Shown: positions 8,070 through 18,964, numbered from the stretch's first letter. The stretch: 64,000 nt of DNA from Brevibacillus choshinensis (GCF_001420695.1 NZ_LJJB01000013.1:496065-560064), one strand, 5' to 3'. Numbers and translations are program-made. Notes: a model not told the origin generated them from the sequence alone.

Positions 8070-10501
8070 TTGCTCAAATTATCGTGGACGTGCCGGTGAA
8101 TCGGACGAACCGGCCATTCGATTACCGGGTTCCTGCGTGGCTCACTCCTTTGATTCAGGTCGGAAGCCGCGTGGTGGTTCCATTTGGTCCACGAAAATTG
8201 CAAGGGTACGTAGTCGGCATTTCGGAAAATGAGGCCGACTTCGTCGATAACAATCGCTTAAAAGATGTCGAACAGGTAGTAGACGATACCCCGCCACTGA
8301 CGCGGGAACTGCTCGACATGAGCGAGTGGATGTCGAAGCAGTATTTGTGCCCTTGGGTGACAGCTGTACAGGCTATGCTGCCAGCGGTACTAAAGGGCAA
8401 ATCAGAAAAATGGTTGACAGCTACCGATGAGCTGGAGGAAGAGACATGTGGCCAATCAGGTTTGCTGTGGGAGCTATTTCGCAAGCGGCACCTTCCTCTA
8501 GCGGAGGTGGAAAAACAGTTTCCTGAGGAGTTTTTGCTGATTCCGGGCTGGATTCGCAGTGGGCTTTTGGAGACGGAATACCAGGTGAAGGACCGCATTA
8601 CGCGCAAGCAGCAATCGTTTGTGCGTTGCTTGCTCACTACGGAACAGATTGCGGAGGCACTCGCTTCGCTACCGGCTCGTGCGGAACAAATGCGTCGTGT
8701 GCTTGAACTGTTTTCCCAGCATGAAGGCCAATCCTTTTCCATTCAAATGCTCCGCGACGATTGGGGAATCACTCGCTCCCCGCTAAAAAGTCTAGAGGCA
8801 AAAGGCTGGCTTGCGATTGAACAAGTGGAGGTTTATCGCGATCCATACGCGAATAGACGTTTTTCGGAGAAGGCGAAGCCAGCGTTCACGCCGATGCAAA
8901 ACCAGGTGCTTGCTCCGATTTTACGATCCATTCAGGATCAGAGCTACGCCTCTTATTTGCTGCATGGAGTGACGGGAAGTGGCAAGACGGAAGTGTATCT
9001 GGAAGCGATCGAGCAGACGCTGGCAAAAGGCCAGGAGGCTATCTTTCTCGTTCCAGAGATTTCGTTGACTCCCCAGATGGTCGAACGTTTTAAAGCGCGC
9101 TTTGGGGCAGACGTAGCCGTTTTGCACAGTGCCCTGTCCCAGGGAGAAAAGTACGACGAATGGCGGAAGATTATCCGTAAGCAAGTGAAGGTAGTCGTCG
9201 GGGCTCGCTCTGCTATCTTTGCTCCGTTTCAAAATGTCGGGCTTATCGTCATTGATGAAGAGCATGAGAGTTCCTATAAACAGGAAGAAACCCCTCGCTA
9301 TCATGCACGGGAAGTAGCGCTTTGGCGCGCCAAAAATAACAATGCTGTACTCCTGATGGGGAGTGCGACGCCTGCCTTGGAGACTTACGCCTTGGCTACG
9401 CGAGGTCGCTATACCTTGCTGGAAATGCCGGAGCGGGTAGGGAACCGCCCAATGCCAAGCGTACACGTCGTCGATATGCGCGAAGAACTGCAAGCGGAGA
9501 ACCGATCGATGTTTAGCCGTAAGCTGCATGAAATGATCGCCGACCGACTAGCCAAGCAGGAACAGATGGTGATCTTTCTCAACCGCAGAGGCTTCTCTAC
9601 GTTTGTAATGTGTCGTTCTTGTGGGTATACCATGCGTTGCATTCATTGTGATATTTCGCTTACGTACCACAAGACGAATCATACCGCTCGTTGTCATTAC
9701 TGCGGTTACACCATCGCCCAGCCTGCTCACTGTCCCGAGTGTCAAAGCGAGCACATCCGCTTCTTTGGAACGGGTACGCAAAAGGTAGAGGCGGAGCTGG
9801 CCAAGCTGTTCCCGGGAATTCGTGTGATTCGCATGGACGTGGATACTACGTCACGCAAGGGCTCCCATGAAGAGCTGCTGAACAAATTTCGGACGGGTCA
9901 GGGGGATGTCCTGCTGGGAACACAGATGATTGCAAAGGGGCTCGACTTTCCACGTGTGACGCTCGCGGGGATTATCGCCGCTGATATCTCTCTGCATTTA
10001 CCTGATTTTCGCGCTGCCGAAAAAACGTTCCAGCTGCTGACACAAGTAGGTGGTCGAGCAGGCAGACACGAGCTCGAAGGAGATGTCGTCATCCAGACGT
10101 ACACCCCTGAGCACTACAGTATCCAGCATGCGACACGCCATGATTACCCCGCTTTTTATCAGGATGAGATGCTGCAGCGTAGACGAACGGGGTATCCACC
10201 CTATTTTCGCCTGGTGTTGATTACGTTCAGTCACGAAGATGTTCCTGTGGTCATCCGGGGAGCACACACCATGGCGGATTACTTGCGCCAGCATTTGGCC
10301 GAGACGACGATTTTGCTAGGCCCAGTCGCATCGCCTATTGCTAGAGTGAAGGATAGATTTCGTTTTCAGATCATGCTAAAATATCGGGATGAACCGCAAC
10401 TGTCTGCCTTGCTCGCACAAGCGACAGCTGCGTTTGAAGAATGGAACAAACAGCAGAAAGTACTCATGACGATAGACGTTGATCCGTACGTACTGCTTTA
10501 A
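8066..10501 (+). CDS. priA: Primosomal replication protein N' (PriA helicase)
   Basis: PriA recognises stalled forks and D-loops and reloads the replicative helicase. The 811-residue protein has an N-terminal DNA-binding domain (IAQIIVDVPVNRTNRPFDY), Walker A GVTGSGKTEVY, the Walker B/DExH box IDEEHESSYKQ, and a zinc-binding insert with Cys pairs (CRSCGYTMRCIHC, CHYCGY, CPEC) before helicase lobe 2. ATG 8066 is the family start and overlaps coaBC by four bases, implying translational coupling; a GTG 12 bp earlier is in frame. Confidence 0.95.
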   Translation: MIAQIIVDVPVNRTNRPFDYRVPAWLTPLIQVGSRVVVPFGPRKLQGYVVGISENEADFVDNNRLKDVEQVVDDTPPLTRELLDMSEWMSKQYLCPWVTAVQAMLPAVLKGKSEKWLTATDELEEETCGQSGLLWELFRKRHLPLAEVEKQFPEEFLLIPGWIRSGLLETEYQVKDRITRKQQSFVRCLLTTEQIAEALASLPARAEQMRRVLELFSQHEGQSFSIQMLRDDWGITRSPLKSLEAKGWLAIEQVEVYRDPYANRRFSEKAKPAFTPMQNQVLAPILRSIQDQSYASYLLHGVTGSGKTEVYLEAIEQTLAKGQEAIFLVPEISLTPQMVERFKARFGADVAVLHSALSQGEKYDEWRKIIRKQVKVVVGARSAIFAPFQNVGLIVIDEEHESSYKQEETPRYHAREVALWRAKNNNAVLLMGSATPALETYALATRGRYTLLEMPERVGNRPMPSVHVVDMREELQAENRSMFSRKLHEMIADRLAKQEQMVIFLNRRGFSTFVMCRSCGYTMRCIHCDISLTYHKTNHTARCHYCGYTIAQPAHCPECQSEHIRFFGTGTQKVEAELAKLFPGIRVIRMDVDTTSRKGSHEELLNKFRTGQGDVLLGTQMIAKGLDFPRVTLAGIIAADISLHLPDFRAAEKTFQLLTQVGGRAGRHELEGDVVIQTYTPEHYSIQHATRHDYPAFYQDEMLQRRRTGYPPYFRLVLITFSHEDVPVVIRGAHTMADYLRQHLAETTILLGPVASPIARVKDRFRFQIMLKYRDEPQLSALLAQATAAFEEWNKQQKVLMTIDVDPYVLL

Positions 10502-10517
10502 GGAGGATAATAATCAA

Positions 10518-10994
10518 ATGGCAATTCGCACAATCGTAAAACATCCAGATCCGATCCTGCGTGATAAGGCGATGGTGGTCACCAAATTTAATTCCAACTT
10601 GCATAAGTTGCTGGACGATATGGCTGACACCATGTACGATGCTGACGGGGTAGGTCTCGCAGCACCACAAGTCGGCATTTCCAAACGAGTAATCGTGATG
10701 GATTGCGGCGATGGACTGATTGAGATCGTCAATCCGGAGATCGTTGACTTCAAAGGTGAACAATTTGACTATCCAGAAGGATGCCTGAGCATTCCCGGCC
10801 TGCGAGGCGACGTACGTCGTCACCAATGGATCAAACTGCGCGGACAGGATCGCCTTGGCAATGAAATCGAGCTGGAGGCAGATGACTTACTCTCCCGTTG
10901 CTCCCAACATGAAATCGATCACCTGAATGGCGTTCTGTTCATCGACGTAGCAGACAAGGTGTATCAAGTGAGCCCGGATGAGGAAGGGGAATAA
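10518..10994 (+). CDS. def: Peptide deformylase
   Basis: It removes the formyl group from N-terminal formyl-methionine of new proteins. All three motifs are present: GVGLAAPQVG, EGCLS with the metal-binding Cys, and QHEIDH with the two metal-binding His and the catalytic Glu. The 158-residue size is usual for the type 1 class. AGGAGG lies 11 bases before ATG 10518. It is followed after 6 bp by fmt. Confidence 0.96.
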   Translation: MAIRTIVKHPDPILRDKAMVVTKFNSNLHKLLDDMADTMYDADGVGLAAPQVGISKRVIVMDCGDGLIEIVNPEIVDFKGEQFDYPEGCLSIPGLRGDVRRHQWIKLRGQDRLGNEIELEADDLLSRCSQHEIDHLNGVLFIDVADKVYQVSPDEEGE

Positions 10995-11000
10995 ACTATT

Positions 11001-11951
11001 TTGAAAAATGCACGCGTTTTATTCATGGGTACTCCTGACTTCGCCGTTTCCAGCTTAGAAGCGCTGCTGAATGAAGGGTACAATGTGGTCGGTGTAGTTA
11101 CCCAACCTGATCGCCCTGTAGGACGCAAGCAAGTCATGACGCCGCCGCCCGTCAAGGAGGCGGCTTTGCGTCATGGTCTCTTGGTCCTGCAACCAGAGAA
11201 AATTAAGGCGGAAGCAGCATTGGACGAAGTGATCGCCCTCGCGCCAGATCTGATTGTGACGGCTGCTTACGGACAAATATTGCCCAAGCGTCTACTCGAT
11301 GTACCGCGCTTTGGGTGCATCAACGTCCACGCTTCACTTTTGCCGAAATACCGCGGTGGCGCTCCCATTCACAAGTCGATCGTGGAAGGCGAAAAGGAGT
11401 CGGGCGTGACCATTATGTACATGGTGGAGGCACTCGACGCAGGGGACATGCTCACAAAAGTAGTCGTTCCTATCGAAGAGCGGGACACGGTAGGGAGCTT
11501 GCATGACAAGCTGGCGGCCGCAGGGTCTTCCCTTTTAATCGATACTGTTCCACGTTTGCTGGCAGGTGAGCTCGAGGCAGAGGTACAGGATCACGCTGCG
11601 GCGACGTTCGCTCCGAACATCAAACGTACGGATGAGCGGATCGACTGGACACGTACCGCTGAACAAATCTACAACCAGGTGCGCGGTCTCAATCCATGGC
11701 CAGTCGCCTTTACTACTCATGGTGGAAAAGTGTGGAAGATCTGGTGGGTAGAAAAACAGTCCTCTGATAGCAATGGTCAGGAAGCTGGCACGATTATCGC
11801 TCGTGAAGAGGATGGTCTGGTAGTGGCTTGTGGCAGTGGTGCGGTCAAAATCACCGAACTGCAGCCTGAAGGGAAAAAACGCATGAGCGCTCTCGACTTT
11901 TTGCGTGGAGCGGGCAACAGCATTGAAATCGGCACAAAGGTAGGAGAATAG
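11001..11951 (+). CDS. fmt: Methionyl-tRNA formyltransferase
   Basis: It formylates initiator Met-tRNA with 10-formyltetrahydrofolate. The 316-residue protein starts at TTG, with [17 protein letters not shown] at the N-terminus, the folate-site [14 protein letters not shown], and the conserved Asp of EALDAGDML. The C-terminal OB-like domain carries the usual basic sequences. It stands between def and rsmB, so start-methionine processing and rRNA methylation are co-expressed. Confidence 0.96.
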   Translation: MKNARVLFMGTPDFAVSSLEALLNEGYNVVGVVTQPDRPVGRKQVMTPPPVKEAALRHGLLVLQPEKIKAEAALDEVIALAPDLIVTAAYGQILPKRLLDVPRFGCINVHASLLPKYRGGAPIHKSIVEGEKESGVTIMYMVEALDAGDMLTKVVVPIEERDTVGSLHDKLAAAGSSLLIDTVPRLLAGELEAEVQDHAAATFAPNIKRTDERIDWTRTAEQIYNQVRGLNPWPVAFTTHGGKVWKIWWVEKQSSDSNGQEAGTIIAREEDGLVVACGSGAVKITELQPEGKKRMSALDFLRGAGNSIEIGTKVGE

Positions 11952-11954
11952 CCC

Positions 11955-13301
11955 GTGGCAAAAAAAGGTGCTCGCGATATCGCCCTAGATGTATTGAATC
12001 GGGTCGAAGAACACAAGTCATATAGTAATCTGGAGCTCAGGAACGTCCTGGATCGCTCAGAAATAAGTGCCGCAGATGCCGGTCTGGTGACGGAGCTCGT
12101 GTACGGTACGATTCAGCGTAGACTCACGCTGGATTTTGTTTTGTCCCAATTTGTAGGCGGAAAAAAGGTACAGACCTGGGTGCGCAACCTTTTGCTCCTC
12201 AGCTTGTACCAGATTCGTTTCCTGGATCGGATTCCCGAGCGTGCTGCTGTTCATGAAGCGGTAGAAATCGCCAAGCGGCGCGGGCATCAAGGAATCGCTT
12301 CTATGGTAAATGGCGTACTGCGCAACGTTTTGCGCCAGCCTGACGTGTGGGAACGACTGCCAAAGGGTGATGCTGCGGGGCAAATTGCCGTTACGCATTC
12401 TCATCCGGAATGGCTCGTTCGCCAATGGGTCAAGCTTTACGGAGAAGATGAGACCAAGGCCATTTGTGAAGCGAACAATCGAGCGCCGCATACGTCCATC
12501 CGTGTAAACCCGATGAAAATCACAAAGGACGAGCTCGTTACCAATCTACGTGAAGAAGGTATTGATGCGCAGGCTTCTGTCTTAAGTGACCAAGGGATCC
12601 TTTTGGATGGGGGTCATGCAGCGGGTACGCGCTGGTTTAAGGAAGGGTACTACACGTTGCAGGATGAAAGTTCTATGCTCGTTGCTTCTGCGGTGGCGCC
12701 TGAGCCAGGAATGCGCGTCTTGGATGCTTGCGCAGCACCTGGAGGAAAGACGACGCACTTGGCAGAAAAGATGGACAATCGCGGGGCGATCATCGCCAAC
12801 GATGTGCATCCACACAAACGTGATCTGATCGTTAGCGCGTCTAAACGTCTGGGAATATCCATTATTGAGCCGATCATCGGGGATGCGCTGGATCTCCCGG
12901 AAAAAGGATTGGGGACATTTGATCGGGTCTTGCTGGATGCTCCGTGTACGGGCTTTGGTGTGATCCGTCGCAAACCTGATCTAAAGTGGAACAAGACCCC
13001 GGAAGACGTTCGCTCCATCGCACAATTGCAATATCAGCTTCTGGTTAGTCTTTCCGAGCTGGTGGCTCCTGGAGGTACGCTGGTTTACAGCACATGTACC
13101 ATTGAGCCTATGGAAAACCAGGATATTGTCCGTCGTTTTGTAGACAAGCATCCGGATTTTGTTCTGGACGCTACGTTGCGGGACGATTTACCTGAGGTCG
13201 TCAGAGATATGGTGGACGAGTCGGGTGCTTACGTGCAAATTTTACCGCATCATTTTGATAGTGACGGCTTCTTTATTGCCCGTTTACGTCGAAAAGGCTA
13301 A
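11955..13301 (+). CDS. rsmB: 16S rRNA (cytosine-967 C5)-methyltransferase RsmB
   Basis: RsmB methylates C967 of 16S rRNA with S-adenosylmethionine. The 448-residue protein has an N-terminal NusB-like RNA-binding domain (ALDVLNRVEEHKSYSN, about 1-140) and a C-terminal Rossmann methyltransferase with DACAAPGGKTTH, LLDAPCTGFG (Cys of motif IV) and VYSTCTIEPMENQ (nucleophilic Cys of motif VI). It starts at GTG three bases after fmt and ends at a strong hairpin. Confidence 0.95.
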   Translation: MAKKGARDIALDVLNRVEEHKSYSNLELRNVLDRSEISAADAGLVTELVYGTIQRRLTLDFVLSQFVGGKKVQTWVRNLLLLSLYQIRFLDRIPERAAVHEAVEIAKRRGHQGIASMVNGVLRNVLRQPDVWERLPKGDAAGQIAVTHSHPEWLVRQWVKLYGEDETKAICEANNRAPHTSIRVNPMKITKDELVTNLREEGIDAQASVLSDQGILLDGGHAAGTRWFKEGYYTLQDESSMLVASAVAPEPGMRVLDACAAPGGKTTHLAEKMDNRGAIIANDVHPHKRDLIVSASKRLGISIIEPIIGDALDLPEKGLGTFDRVLLDAPCTGFGVIRRKPDLKWNKTPEDVRSIAQLQYQLLVSLSELVAPGGTLVYSTCTIEPMENQDIVRRFVDKHPDFVLDATLRDDLPEVVRDMVDESGAYVQILPHHFDSDGFFIARLRRKG

Positions 13302-13350
13302 GGAAAAAGGGGTGGCGCGCCTTTCTTGATGGTGCCACTCCTTTCCTTTG
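13302..13350 (+). terminator. Terminator after rsmB
   Basis: GGAAAAAGGGGTGGC pairs with GCCACTCCTTTCC, allowing an internal bulge, and is followed by a T-rich stretch. It closes the priA-def-fmt-rsmB run. Confidence 0.7.
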
Positions 13351-13418
13351 TTTGCGCCCGTTCGGATTTGTTTACACTAGGAAAAGTGACGCATTTCTAG
13401 ACTGGATGCCAAAACCGT

Positions 13419-13447
13419 TTGAAGCGAGGCGCATTGCGAGGTACAAT
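13419..13447 (+). promoter_or_regulatory. Candidate promoter of rlmN-prpC-prkC
   Basis: TTGAAG at 13419-13424 and TACAAT at 13442-13447 are separated by 17 bp, in the gap between the rsmB terminator and rlmN. Confidence 0.55.
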
Positions 13448-13498
13448 GATAGAATGACTGAAAGTTGTTAGCGATGAATTGAGGATGTGAAGACAGCA

Positions 13499-14569
13499 AT
13501 GCCAATGACAACATTTACGAGCGCCAAGCCGCTCATTTACAGTTTGACCCAAGACGAAATGAAACAATGGCTCGTAGAAGCAGGAGATAAAGCATTTCGT
13601 GCACAACAGGTTTTTGACTGGCTATACGTGAAGCGTGTGACTTCTTTTGACGAGATGAGCAACCTGTCCAAAGAACTGCGTCAAAAGCTGGCAGACACGT
13701 TTCGGATGGATCCACTAAAGGAAATTACACATCAGGAATCCCAAGATGGAACGATCAAGTTCTTGTTCCAACTGGTGGATGGACACGCCATCGAAACGGT
13801 CATCATGCGTCATAGCTACGGGAACAGTATTTGCGTGACGACACAGGTAGGCTGCCGCATCGGTTGTACCTTTTGTGCATCCACGCTTGGCGGGCTGAAG
13901 CGTAACCTAGATGCAGGCGAGATCGTATCCCAAGTATTGATGGCACAACGCAAGCTAGATGCAGAGGGAGAACGCGTAAGCCATGTGGTCGTGATGGGGA
14001 TTGGCGAACCATTTGAGAACTTCGAGAGCTTGATGGCTTTTCTGAATGTCATCAACGACAATCGTGGTCTGAACATTGGTGCTCGTCATATTACAGTCTC
14101 TACCAGTGGGATCGTACCAAAGATTTACGAGTTCGCAGAAAGAGGCGGCCAAGTCAACCTGGCTATTTCCTTGCATGCTCCTAATACAGAGCTGAGATCT
14201 CAGTTGATGCCGATTAACCGCGGCTTCCCGCTCGCTCAACTGATGGAAGCGTGCCGTCATTACATCAATAAAACGGGACGTCGGATCAGCTTTGAATACG
14301 GACTGTTCGGTGGCAAGAACGATCAGCCGCACCATGCTGAAGAGCTGGCAGAGCTGATCGGGGATATGCTCTGTCACGTCAACCTGATTCCGGTGAACTA
14401 CGTACCGGAACGGGACTATGTCCGCACGCCACGGGATGAGATTTTCCAATTCAAACGCATTTTGGATGACAAAGGAATCAATGTGACCATCAGACGGGAG
14501 CAAGGCAGTGATATCGCAGCTGCATGCGGTCAGCTGAGGGCACAACACGCTAAAGAAACCGTGGGGTGA
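13499..14569 (+). CDS. rlmN: 23S rRNA A2503 / tRNA A37 C2-methyltransferase RlmN
   Basis: This radical-SAM enzyme methylates C2 of A2503 in 23S rRNA and A37 in some tRNAs. The cluster motif is [10 protein letters not shown] (Cys-x3-Cys-x2-Cys), with [12 protein letters not shown] following as the SAM-binding GGE-like segment, and the second catalytic Cys is in DIAAACGQL at the C-terminus. ATG 13499 gives 356 residues; GTG 13487 is in frame but its GAGG is only two bases away. It starts the operon rlmN-prpC-prkC-rsgA-rpe. Confidence 0.95.
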   Translation: MPMTTFTSAKPLIYSLTQDEMKQWLVEAGDKAFRAQQVFDWLYVKRVTSFDEMSNLSKELRQKLADTFRMDPLKEITHQESQDGTIKFLFQLVDGHAIETVIMRHSYGNSICVTTQVGCRIGCTFCASTLGGLKRNLDAGEIVSQVLMAQRKLDAEGERVSHVVVMGIGEPFENFESLMAFLNVINDNRGLNIGARHITVSTSGIVPKIYEFAERGGQVNLAISLHAPNTELRSQLMPINRGFPLAQLMEACRHYINKTGRRISFEYGLFGGKNDQPHHAEELAELIGDMLCHVNLIPVNYVPERDYVRTPRDEIFQFKRILDDKGINVTIRREQGSDIAAACGQLRAQHAKETVG

Positions 14570-14573
14570 TACC

Positions 14574-15329
14574 ATGGAAATTGCAATGAAATCCCATGTG
14601 GGCCACGTCCGTTCCGTGAATGAAGACTACTATGCCTGTGAGGCAGATGTGAACGGACGCGCCCTCGCTGTTTTGGCTGACGGCATGGGCGGGCATGAGG
14701 CAGGAGAAATTGCCAGCCGCCTCGCTGTTGAGCGAATAGTAAAAGAACTGCGTCACATCGATGGTGAGCTGGAAGGGGAGGACGTACGTGAACAGCTGAT
14801 GAATGCGGTCCTCCTCGCCAACAAGGAAGTGTACGAGTACGCTTTGGAACACCCGGAATGCAGTGGGATGGGGACGACAACGATCGCTGCCTTGTTTAGG
14901 CCGAGTGCTGTTATGACGGCGCACATTGGAGATAGCCGTCTGTACAAATTCGGGGCTGATGGTCTAGTGATGAAGACGGAAGACCATTCCTTGGTGAACG
15001 AGCTGGTCAAAAGCGGGCAAATTACGCCCGAAGAAGCGGCTGTGCATCCGCATCGCAATGTCATCATGCGTTCATTGGGGACGGAACCGGATGTACTCAT
15101 CGACCTGGACCAGTTTGATTGGGAACCGGGCGATGTCGTTTTGATCTGTTCCGATGGGTTGAGTGATAAAGTTCCTCCTTCTGTTATGGAAGAGTGGCTA
15201 CAGAAAAAGACATCTCTGCAGGAGAAGGTAGACGGCCTGGTGCAAGAGGCACTGGCCGCTGGTGGGCAGGACAATATTACGCTGGTTGCTGTCCGTAACA
15301 TGCCCGACTCCAGTGAGAAAGAGGGGTGA
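14574..15329 (+). CDS. prpC: PP2C-type Ser/Thr protein phosphatase PrpC (Stp)
   Basis: It removes phosphate from targets of the neighbouring kinase PrkC. The 251-residue protein has the metal-binding PP2C motifs: VRSVNEDYY, LADGMGGHEAGEIAS, HIGDSRLY and CSDGLSDKV, plus the final GGQDNIT. It starts four bases after rlmN and its stop lies six bases before the prkC start, as in B. subtilis. Confidence 0.95.
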   Translation: MEIAMKSHVGHVRSVNEDYYACEADVNGRALAVLADGMGGHEAGEIASRLAVERIVKELRHIDGELEGEDVREQLMNAVLLANKEVYEYALEHPECSGMGTTTIAALFRPSAVMTAHIGDSRLYKFGADGLVMKTEDHSLVNELVKSGQITPEEAAVHPHRNVIMRSLGTEPDVLIDLDQFDWEPGDVVLICSDGLSDKVPPSVMEEWLQKKTSLQEKVDGLVQEALAAGGQDNITLVAVRNMPDSSEKEG

Positions 15330-15334
15330 GAGAG

Positions 15335-17317
15335 ATGGAAGGTCAACGGCTTGGAGGGCGGTACCAACTGGAAGCCCGCGTCGGCGGGGGTGGTATGGCT
15401 ATCGTATACAAAGCCAAGGATTTGATTTTGAATCGTCCAGTTGCGGTGAAAGTTTTGCGTTCACAATTCGGAACGGACGAAGACTTCGTAAACCGGTTCA
15501 GACGGGAAGCGCAGGCGGTTGCAAGCCTGTCTCACCCCAATGTGGTCGGGGTTTACGATGTCGGACAAGAAGGCGATACCCATTACATGGTGATGGAATA
15601 CATAGAAGGCTACACGCTGAAAGAAGTTATTATTCAGCGAGGAGCTCTGCCTGTGGAAGAAGCGGTGAGGATCGCTGAACAAATTTGCGATGCGCTCGAC
15701 CACGCCCATCAAAATCAGATCATTCACAGAGATATTAAGCCGCACAACATCATGATTGGGAAAAATGGACGAGTGAAAGTGACAGACTTCGGGATTGCCC
15801 GTGCAGTGACTTCTACAACCATTACCCATACAAATGCCATGCTGGGCTCGGTTCATTATTTTTCTCCCGAACAGGCAAGAGGCGGTATCACAGGGGAAAA
15901 GTCAGATATTTACTCGCTGGGGATCGTGCTGTATGAGATGGTGACAGGAGAGTTGCCGTTTTCGGGTGATTCGCCAATTTCCGTAGCTCTCAAGCACTTG
16001 CAGGAACCTCTGCCGGAGCCTCGTCAAGTAAACCCGGCTATCCCGCAAAGCGTGGAAAATGTCATTCTCAAAGCCTTGGTGAAGGATCCTTTCCTGCGCT
16101 ATTCGTCTGCGCGTGAAATGCTTGAAGATTTGGAGACATGCCTTTTTCCAGAGCGCTTGAACGAGGAAAAGCTCACCTTCCCTGAGGATGAAGAGATGAC
16201 TCGCGTGGTGCCGATCATTACGCAGGACATGCTCGACAACCATGGAAATGGCCGGACTGGCGGCGGAACGAGAAGTCGCTACGAGCAGCAACGTGATGAC
16301 GACGAAGAGCAGAAGCCGCAGAAAAAATGGTGGATGAAAACCTTGTTTTGGGCTGCTGGTATCGGTCTGTTTCTCGTGCTGGCGTTCTTCGGATTCAACT
16401 TCTTGTTGAATGTCTTCCCATCGGTGCCAGAGGTCCAGGTTCCTTATGTAGAAGGAACAGAAGTAACCTTGGCACAGAAAAAGATCGAGGATGCCAATCT
16501 GGTCGCGAATATCGTCGAGGAAGCCAATGACACGATCGAAAAAGGCATGGTCATTAGGCAAGATCCGGCACCGCCCATGCGTTTAAAGGAAAAGGCTATC
16601 GTGACGCTCTATGTGAGTAAAGGGCAGCAGCCGGTACCTATGCCAAATCTTGTCTCCTTGTCCCGTACGGTTGCTGAGCAAACATTGAAGCAACTGGGCT
16701 TCAAAACGGAAAATATCACCTTTGAAGAAGTCGAGGATGACAAGGCGGAAGCAGGCGAGGTCATTGGCCAATCGCCAGAAGCAACCACGAACGTATTCCC
16801 GACGAAAGACAGTGTGCGCGTGACGGTAAGTAAAGGCAAAGCTTATGTAAAGATGCCTGACGTTACCGGAAAAACCATGGAGCAAGCACGGGTAGAGCTG
16901 TTTAAGCTCGGACTTGCTATCGGGGAGATCAAAGAAGAACCGAGCTTTAAGTACGATAAAGCGGGAGTCGTACTCTCGACGCATCCTTACGAAGTAGGCA
17001 TGAACGTCCAAAAAGGGGTCGCGATCCCACTTACCGTGAGTAACGGTCAGTATCCTCAGGATGCGAAGCTCGCCAATGCACCTGTGTATGTAGAAGTCGT
17101 TCCAGGAGAGACTGCGGAGATCAAAATCGAAGTAAGTGATTCTCGTGGAGATACACAGGTCTTTAAAGAGACGATTACCGAGAGCAAAGAGTACGATGTC
17201 CCGGTAGTCTTGTCACCGCAAAAAGATGCCGTCATCAAGGTGTTTAAGAAGGATCCTACGAAAAATGAGTATGTGGAATACCAGACCATTCCGATTTCGT
17301 ACAGCAGCTTGCCATAA
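15335..17317 (+). CDS. prkC: PASTA-domain Ser/Thr kinase PrkC
   Basis: PrkC senses muropeptides and regulates germination, cell wall metabolism and translation factors. The 660-residue protein has an N-terminal kinase domain (GGGGMAIVYKAKD glycine loop, VAVKVL lysine, HRDIKPHNIM catalytic loop, DFG), a juxtamembrane basic stretch, one membrane helix near residues 335-355 (LFWAAGIGLFLVLAFFGF), three PASTA repeats and a C-terminal beta-rich extension. ATG 15335 follows AGAGGGGTGAG; GTG 15326 is in frame but overlaps the prpC stop. The order prpC-prkC-rsgA is conserved. Confidence 0.95.
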   Translation: MEGQRLGGRYQLEARVGGGGMAIVYKAKDLILNRPVAVKVLRSQFGTDEDFVNRFRREAQAVASLSHPNVVGVYDVGQEGDTHYMVMEYIEGYTLKEVIIQRGALPVEEAVRIAEQICDALDHAHQNQIIHRDIKPHNIMIGKNGRVKVTDFGIARAVTSTTITHTNAMLGSVHYFSPEQARGGITGEKSDIYSLGIVLYEMVTGELPFSGDSPISVALKHLQEPLPEPRQVNPAIPQSVENVILKALVKDPFLRYSSAREMLEDLETCLFPERLNEEKLTFPEDEEMTRVVPIITQDMLDNHGNGRTGGGTRSRYEQQRDDDEEQKPQKKWWMKTLFWAAGIGLFLVLAFFGFNFLLNVFPSVPEVQVPYVEGTEVTLAQKKIEDANLVANIVEEANDTIEKGMVIRQDPAPPMRLKEKAIVTLYVSKGQQPVPMPNLVSLSRTVAEQTLKQLGFKTENITFEEVEDDKAEAGEVIGQSPEATTNVFPTKDSVRVTVSKGKAYVKMPDVTGKTMEQARVELFKLGLAIGEIKEEPSFKYDKAGVVLSTHPYEVGMNVQKGVAIPLTVSNGQYPQDAKLANAPVYVEVVPGETAEIKIEVSDSRGDTQVFKETITESKEYDVPVVLSPQKDAVIKVFKKDPTKNEYVEYQTIPISYSSLP

Positions 17318-17335
17318 GTATATGGAGGGACATGA

Positions 17336-18226
17336 ATGCCAGAAGGACGGATTGTGAAAGCTTTGAGCGGGTTCTACTACGTCGCCGATGAAGGACGTAT
17401 TTTCAGTTGTCGTGCGCGTGGGCTTTTCAAGAAAAAGGGAGCAAAGGTGAATCCGCTCGTAGGCGACTGGGTAGTCTACGATGCGATCAACGAAGAAGAA
17501 GGGTATGTCATGGAGGTGGGTGAGAGGACCAGCGAGCTGGTTCGTCCGCCCATTTCCAATGTGGATCAGGCGGTACTCGTCTTTTCGATGTACAAGCCGG
17601 CGTTTAGTGCACTTCTGCTGGACAAGTTTTTGGTGCATACCGAGAAGGCAGGAATCGACTCGGTCATCATCCTGTCAAAAGCCGATCAGGTGTCTGAAGA
17701 AGAGGTTGCGGCCGTCGTTCAAAAATACGAAGCGATTGGGTACACTGTCATCCCGACATCCACAAAGCAGCAACGGGGTTTGCAGGAGGTTCGCGACATT
17801 TTGCACGATCGGATCTCTGTCTTCGCTGGACAGTCTGGCGTTGGGAAATCATCCCTGATCAATGCGTTATTCCCGGGGGTCAGCTTGCAGACAGGCGATG
17901 TCAGCGAAAAGCTGGGGCGTGGGAAGCATACGACTCGTCACGTGGAGCTCATTGCTTTGGATGGTGGGGGATATGTAGCGGATACGCCAGGCTTCAGTTC
18001 CCTGGAATTCATGGATTTGACGGAGCTGGATCTGGCTGAAGCGTTCCGGGACTTCTCGGACCGCGCTCCCGATTGCAAGTTCCGAGGTTGTTTGCATGTC
18101 ACAGAACCGTCATGCGCTGTTCAGGATGCAGTCGAATCAGGGGAACTGAGCAAAGAGCGGTATGAAAACTACTTGCAATTCCGAGAAGAGCTGAAAGAAT
18201 ATCAACGGAGGAATAAACCATGGTAA
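17336..18226 (+). CDS. rsgA: Ribosome small subunit-dependent GTPase RsgA
   Basis: RsgA is a circularly permuted GTPase that proofreads late 30S maturation and is a PrkC substrate in Bacillus. The 296-residue protein has an N-terminal OB fold, the permuted G motifs (LSKAD, then P-loop [10 protein letters not shown], then DTPGF) and the C-terminal zinc knuckle CKFRGCLH...CAV. The last seven bases overlap rpe. Confidence 0.95.
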   Translation: MPEGRIVKALSGFYYVADEGRIFSCRARGLFKKKGAKVNPLVGDWVVYDAINEEEGYVMEVGERTSELVRPPISNVDQAVLVFSMYKPAFSALLLDKFLVHTEKAGIDSVIILSKADQVSEEEVAAVVQKYEAIGYTVIPTSTKQQRGLQEVRDILHDRISVFAGQSGVGKSSLINALFPGVSLQTGDVSEKLGRGKHTTRHVELIALDGGGYVADTPGFSSLEFMDLTELDLAEAFRDFSDRAPDCKFRGCLHVTEPSCAVQDAVESGELSKERYENYLQFREELKEYQRRNKPW

Positions 18227-18867
18227 AAATCGCACCTTCGATCCTATCAGCAGATTTTGCTAGATTGGGAGAAGAGATACAGGATGTCGAACGGGGAGGA
18301 GCAGACTGGATTCACGTTGATGTCATGGATGGACATTTTGTTCCAAACATCACGATTGGGCCGTTGATCGTGGATGCGATTCGCCCAGTGACTAAATTGC
18401 CGCTCGACGTACATCTGATGATCGAGGAACCGGACCGTTACATTCCCCAGTTCGCGAAGAGTGGAGCGGACTGGATCACCGTTCATCAGGAAGCGTGCCG
18501 CCATTTGCACCGCACCCTCCATTTGATCAAGGAACAAGGTGTTAAGGCAGGTGTCGTCTTGAATCCAGCTACGTCTTTGGCGACGATCGAGCATGTCCTC
18601 TCCGATCTGGATATGGTGCTCCTGATGACTGTTAACCCTGGTTTTGGTGGACAGAAATTTATTCACAACGTGGTACCGAAGATCAAGGAGCTGCGTCGCA
18701 TGCTAAACGAACGCGGCCTGGGGCATGTAGAGATCGAGATCGATGGCGGAGTGAATACGGAAACTGCACGTTTGTGTGAGGAAGCCGGTGCGACAGTCCT
18801 GGTTGCAGGAAATGCTGTGTTCAACCAAAAAGACCGCGCTCAGGCGATTGCTGCCATTCGCGGGTAG
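18220..18867 (+). CDS. rpe: Ribulose-phosphate 3-epimerase
   Basis: It interconverts ribulose 5-phosphate and xylulose 5-phosphate in the pentose phosphate pathway. The 215-residue TIM barrel shows [28 protein letters not shown] with metal-binding His and Asp, the [10 protein letters not shown] phosphate loop and EIDGGVN. ACGGAGGAATAA lies before ATG within the end of rsgA. A terminator follows. Confidence 0.96.
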   Translation: MVKIAPSILSADFARLGEEIQDVERGGADWIHVDVMDGHFVPNITIGPLIVDAIRPVTKLPLDVHLMIEEPDRYIPQFAKSGADWITVHQEACRHLHRTLHLIKEQGVKAGVVLNPATSLATIEHVLSDLDMVLLMTVNPGFGGQKFIHNVVPKIKELRRMLNERGLGHVEIEIDGGVNTETARLCEEAGATVLVAGNAVFNQKDRAQAIAAIRG

Positions 18868-18902
18868 TCGTGATTCTTTAAAGACTTTCATAAAGCCAAT
18901 AA

Positions 18903-18936
18903 AGCCATCCCTTGACCGCATCAGGGATGGCTTTTG
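18903..18936 (+). terminator. Terminator after rpe
   Basis: AGCCATCCCT and AGGGATGGCT form a perfect 10-bp stem followed by TTTT. It closes the rlmN-rpe operon. Confidence 0.85.
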
Positions 18937-18964
18937 TATGTTTTCTATGTGCCGCACAGACCGA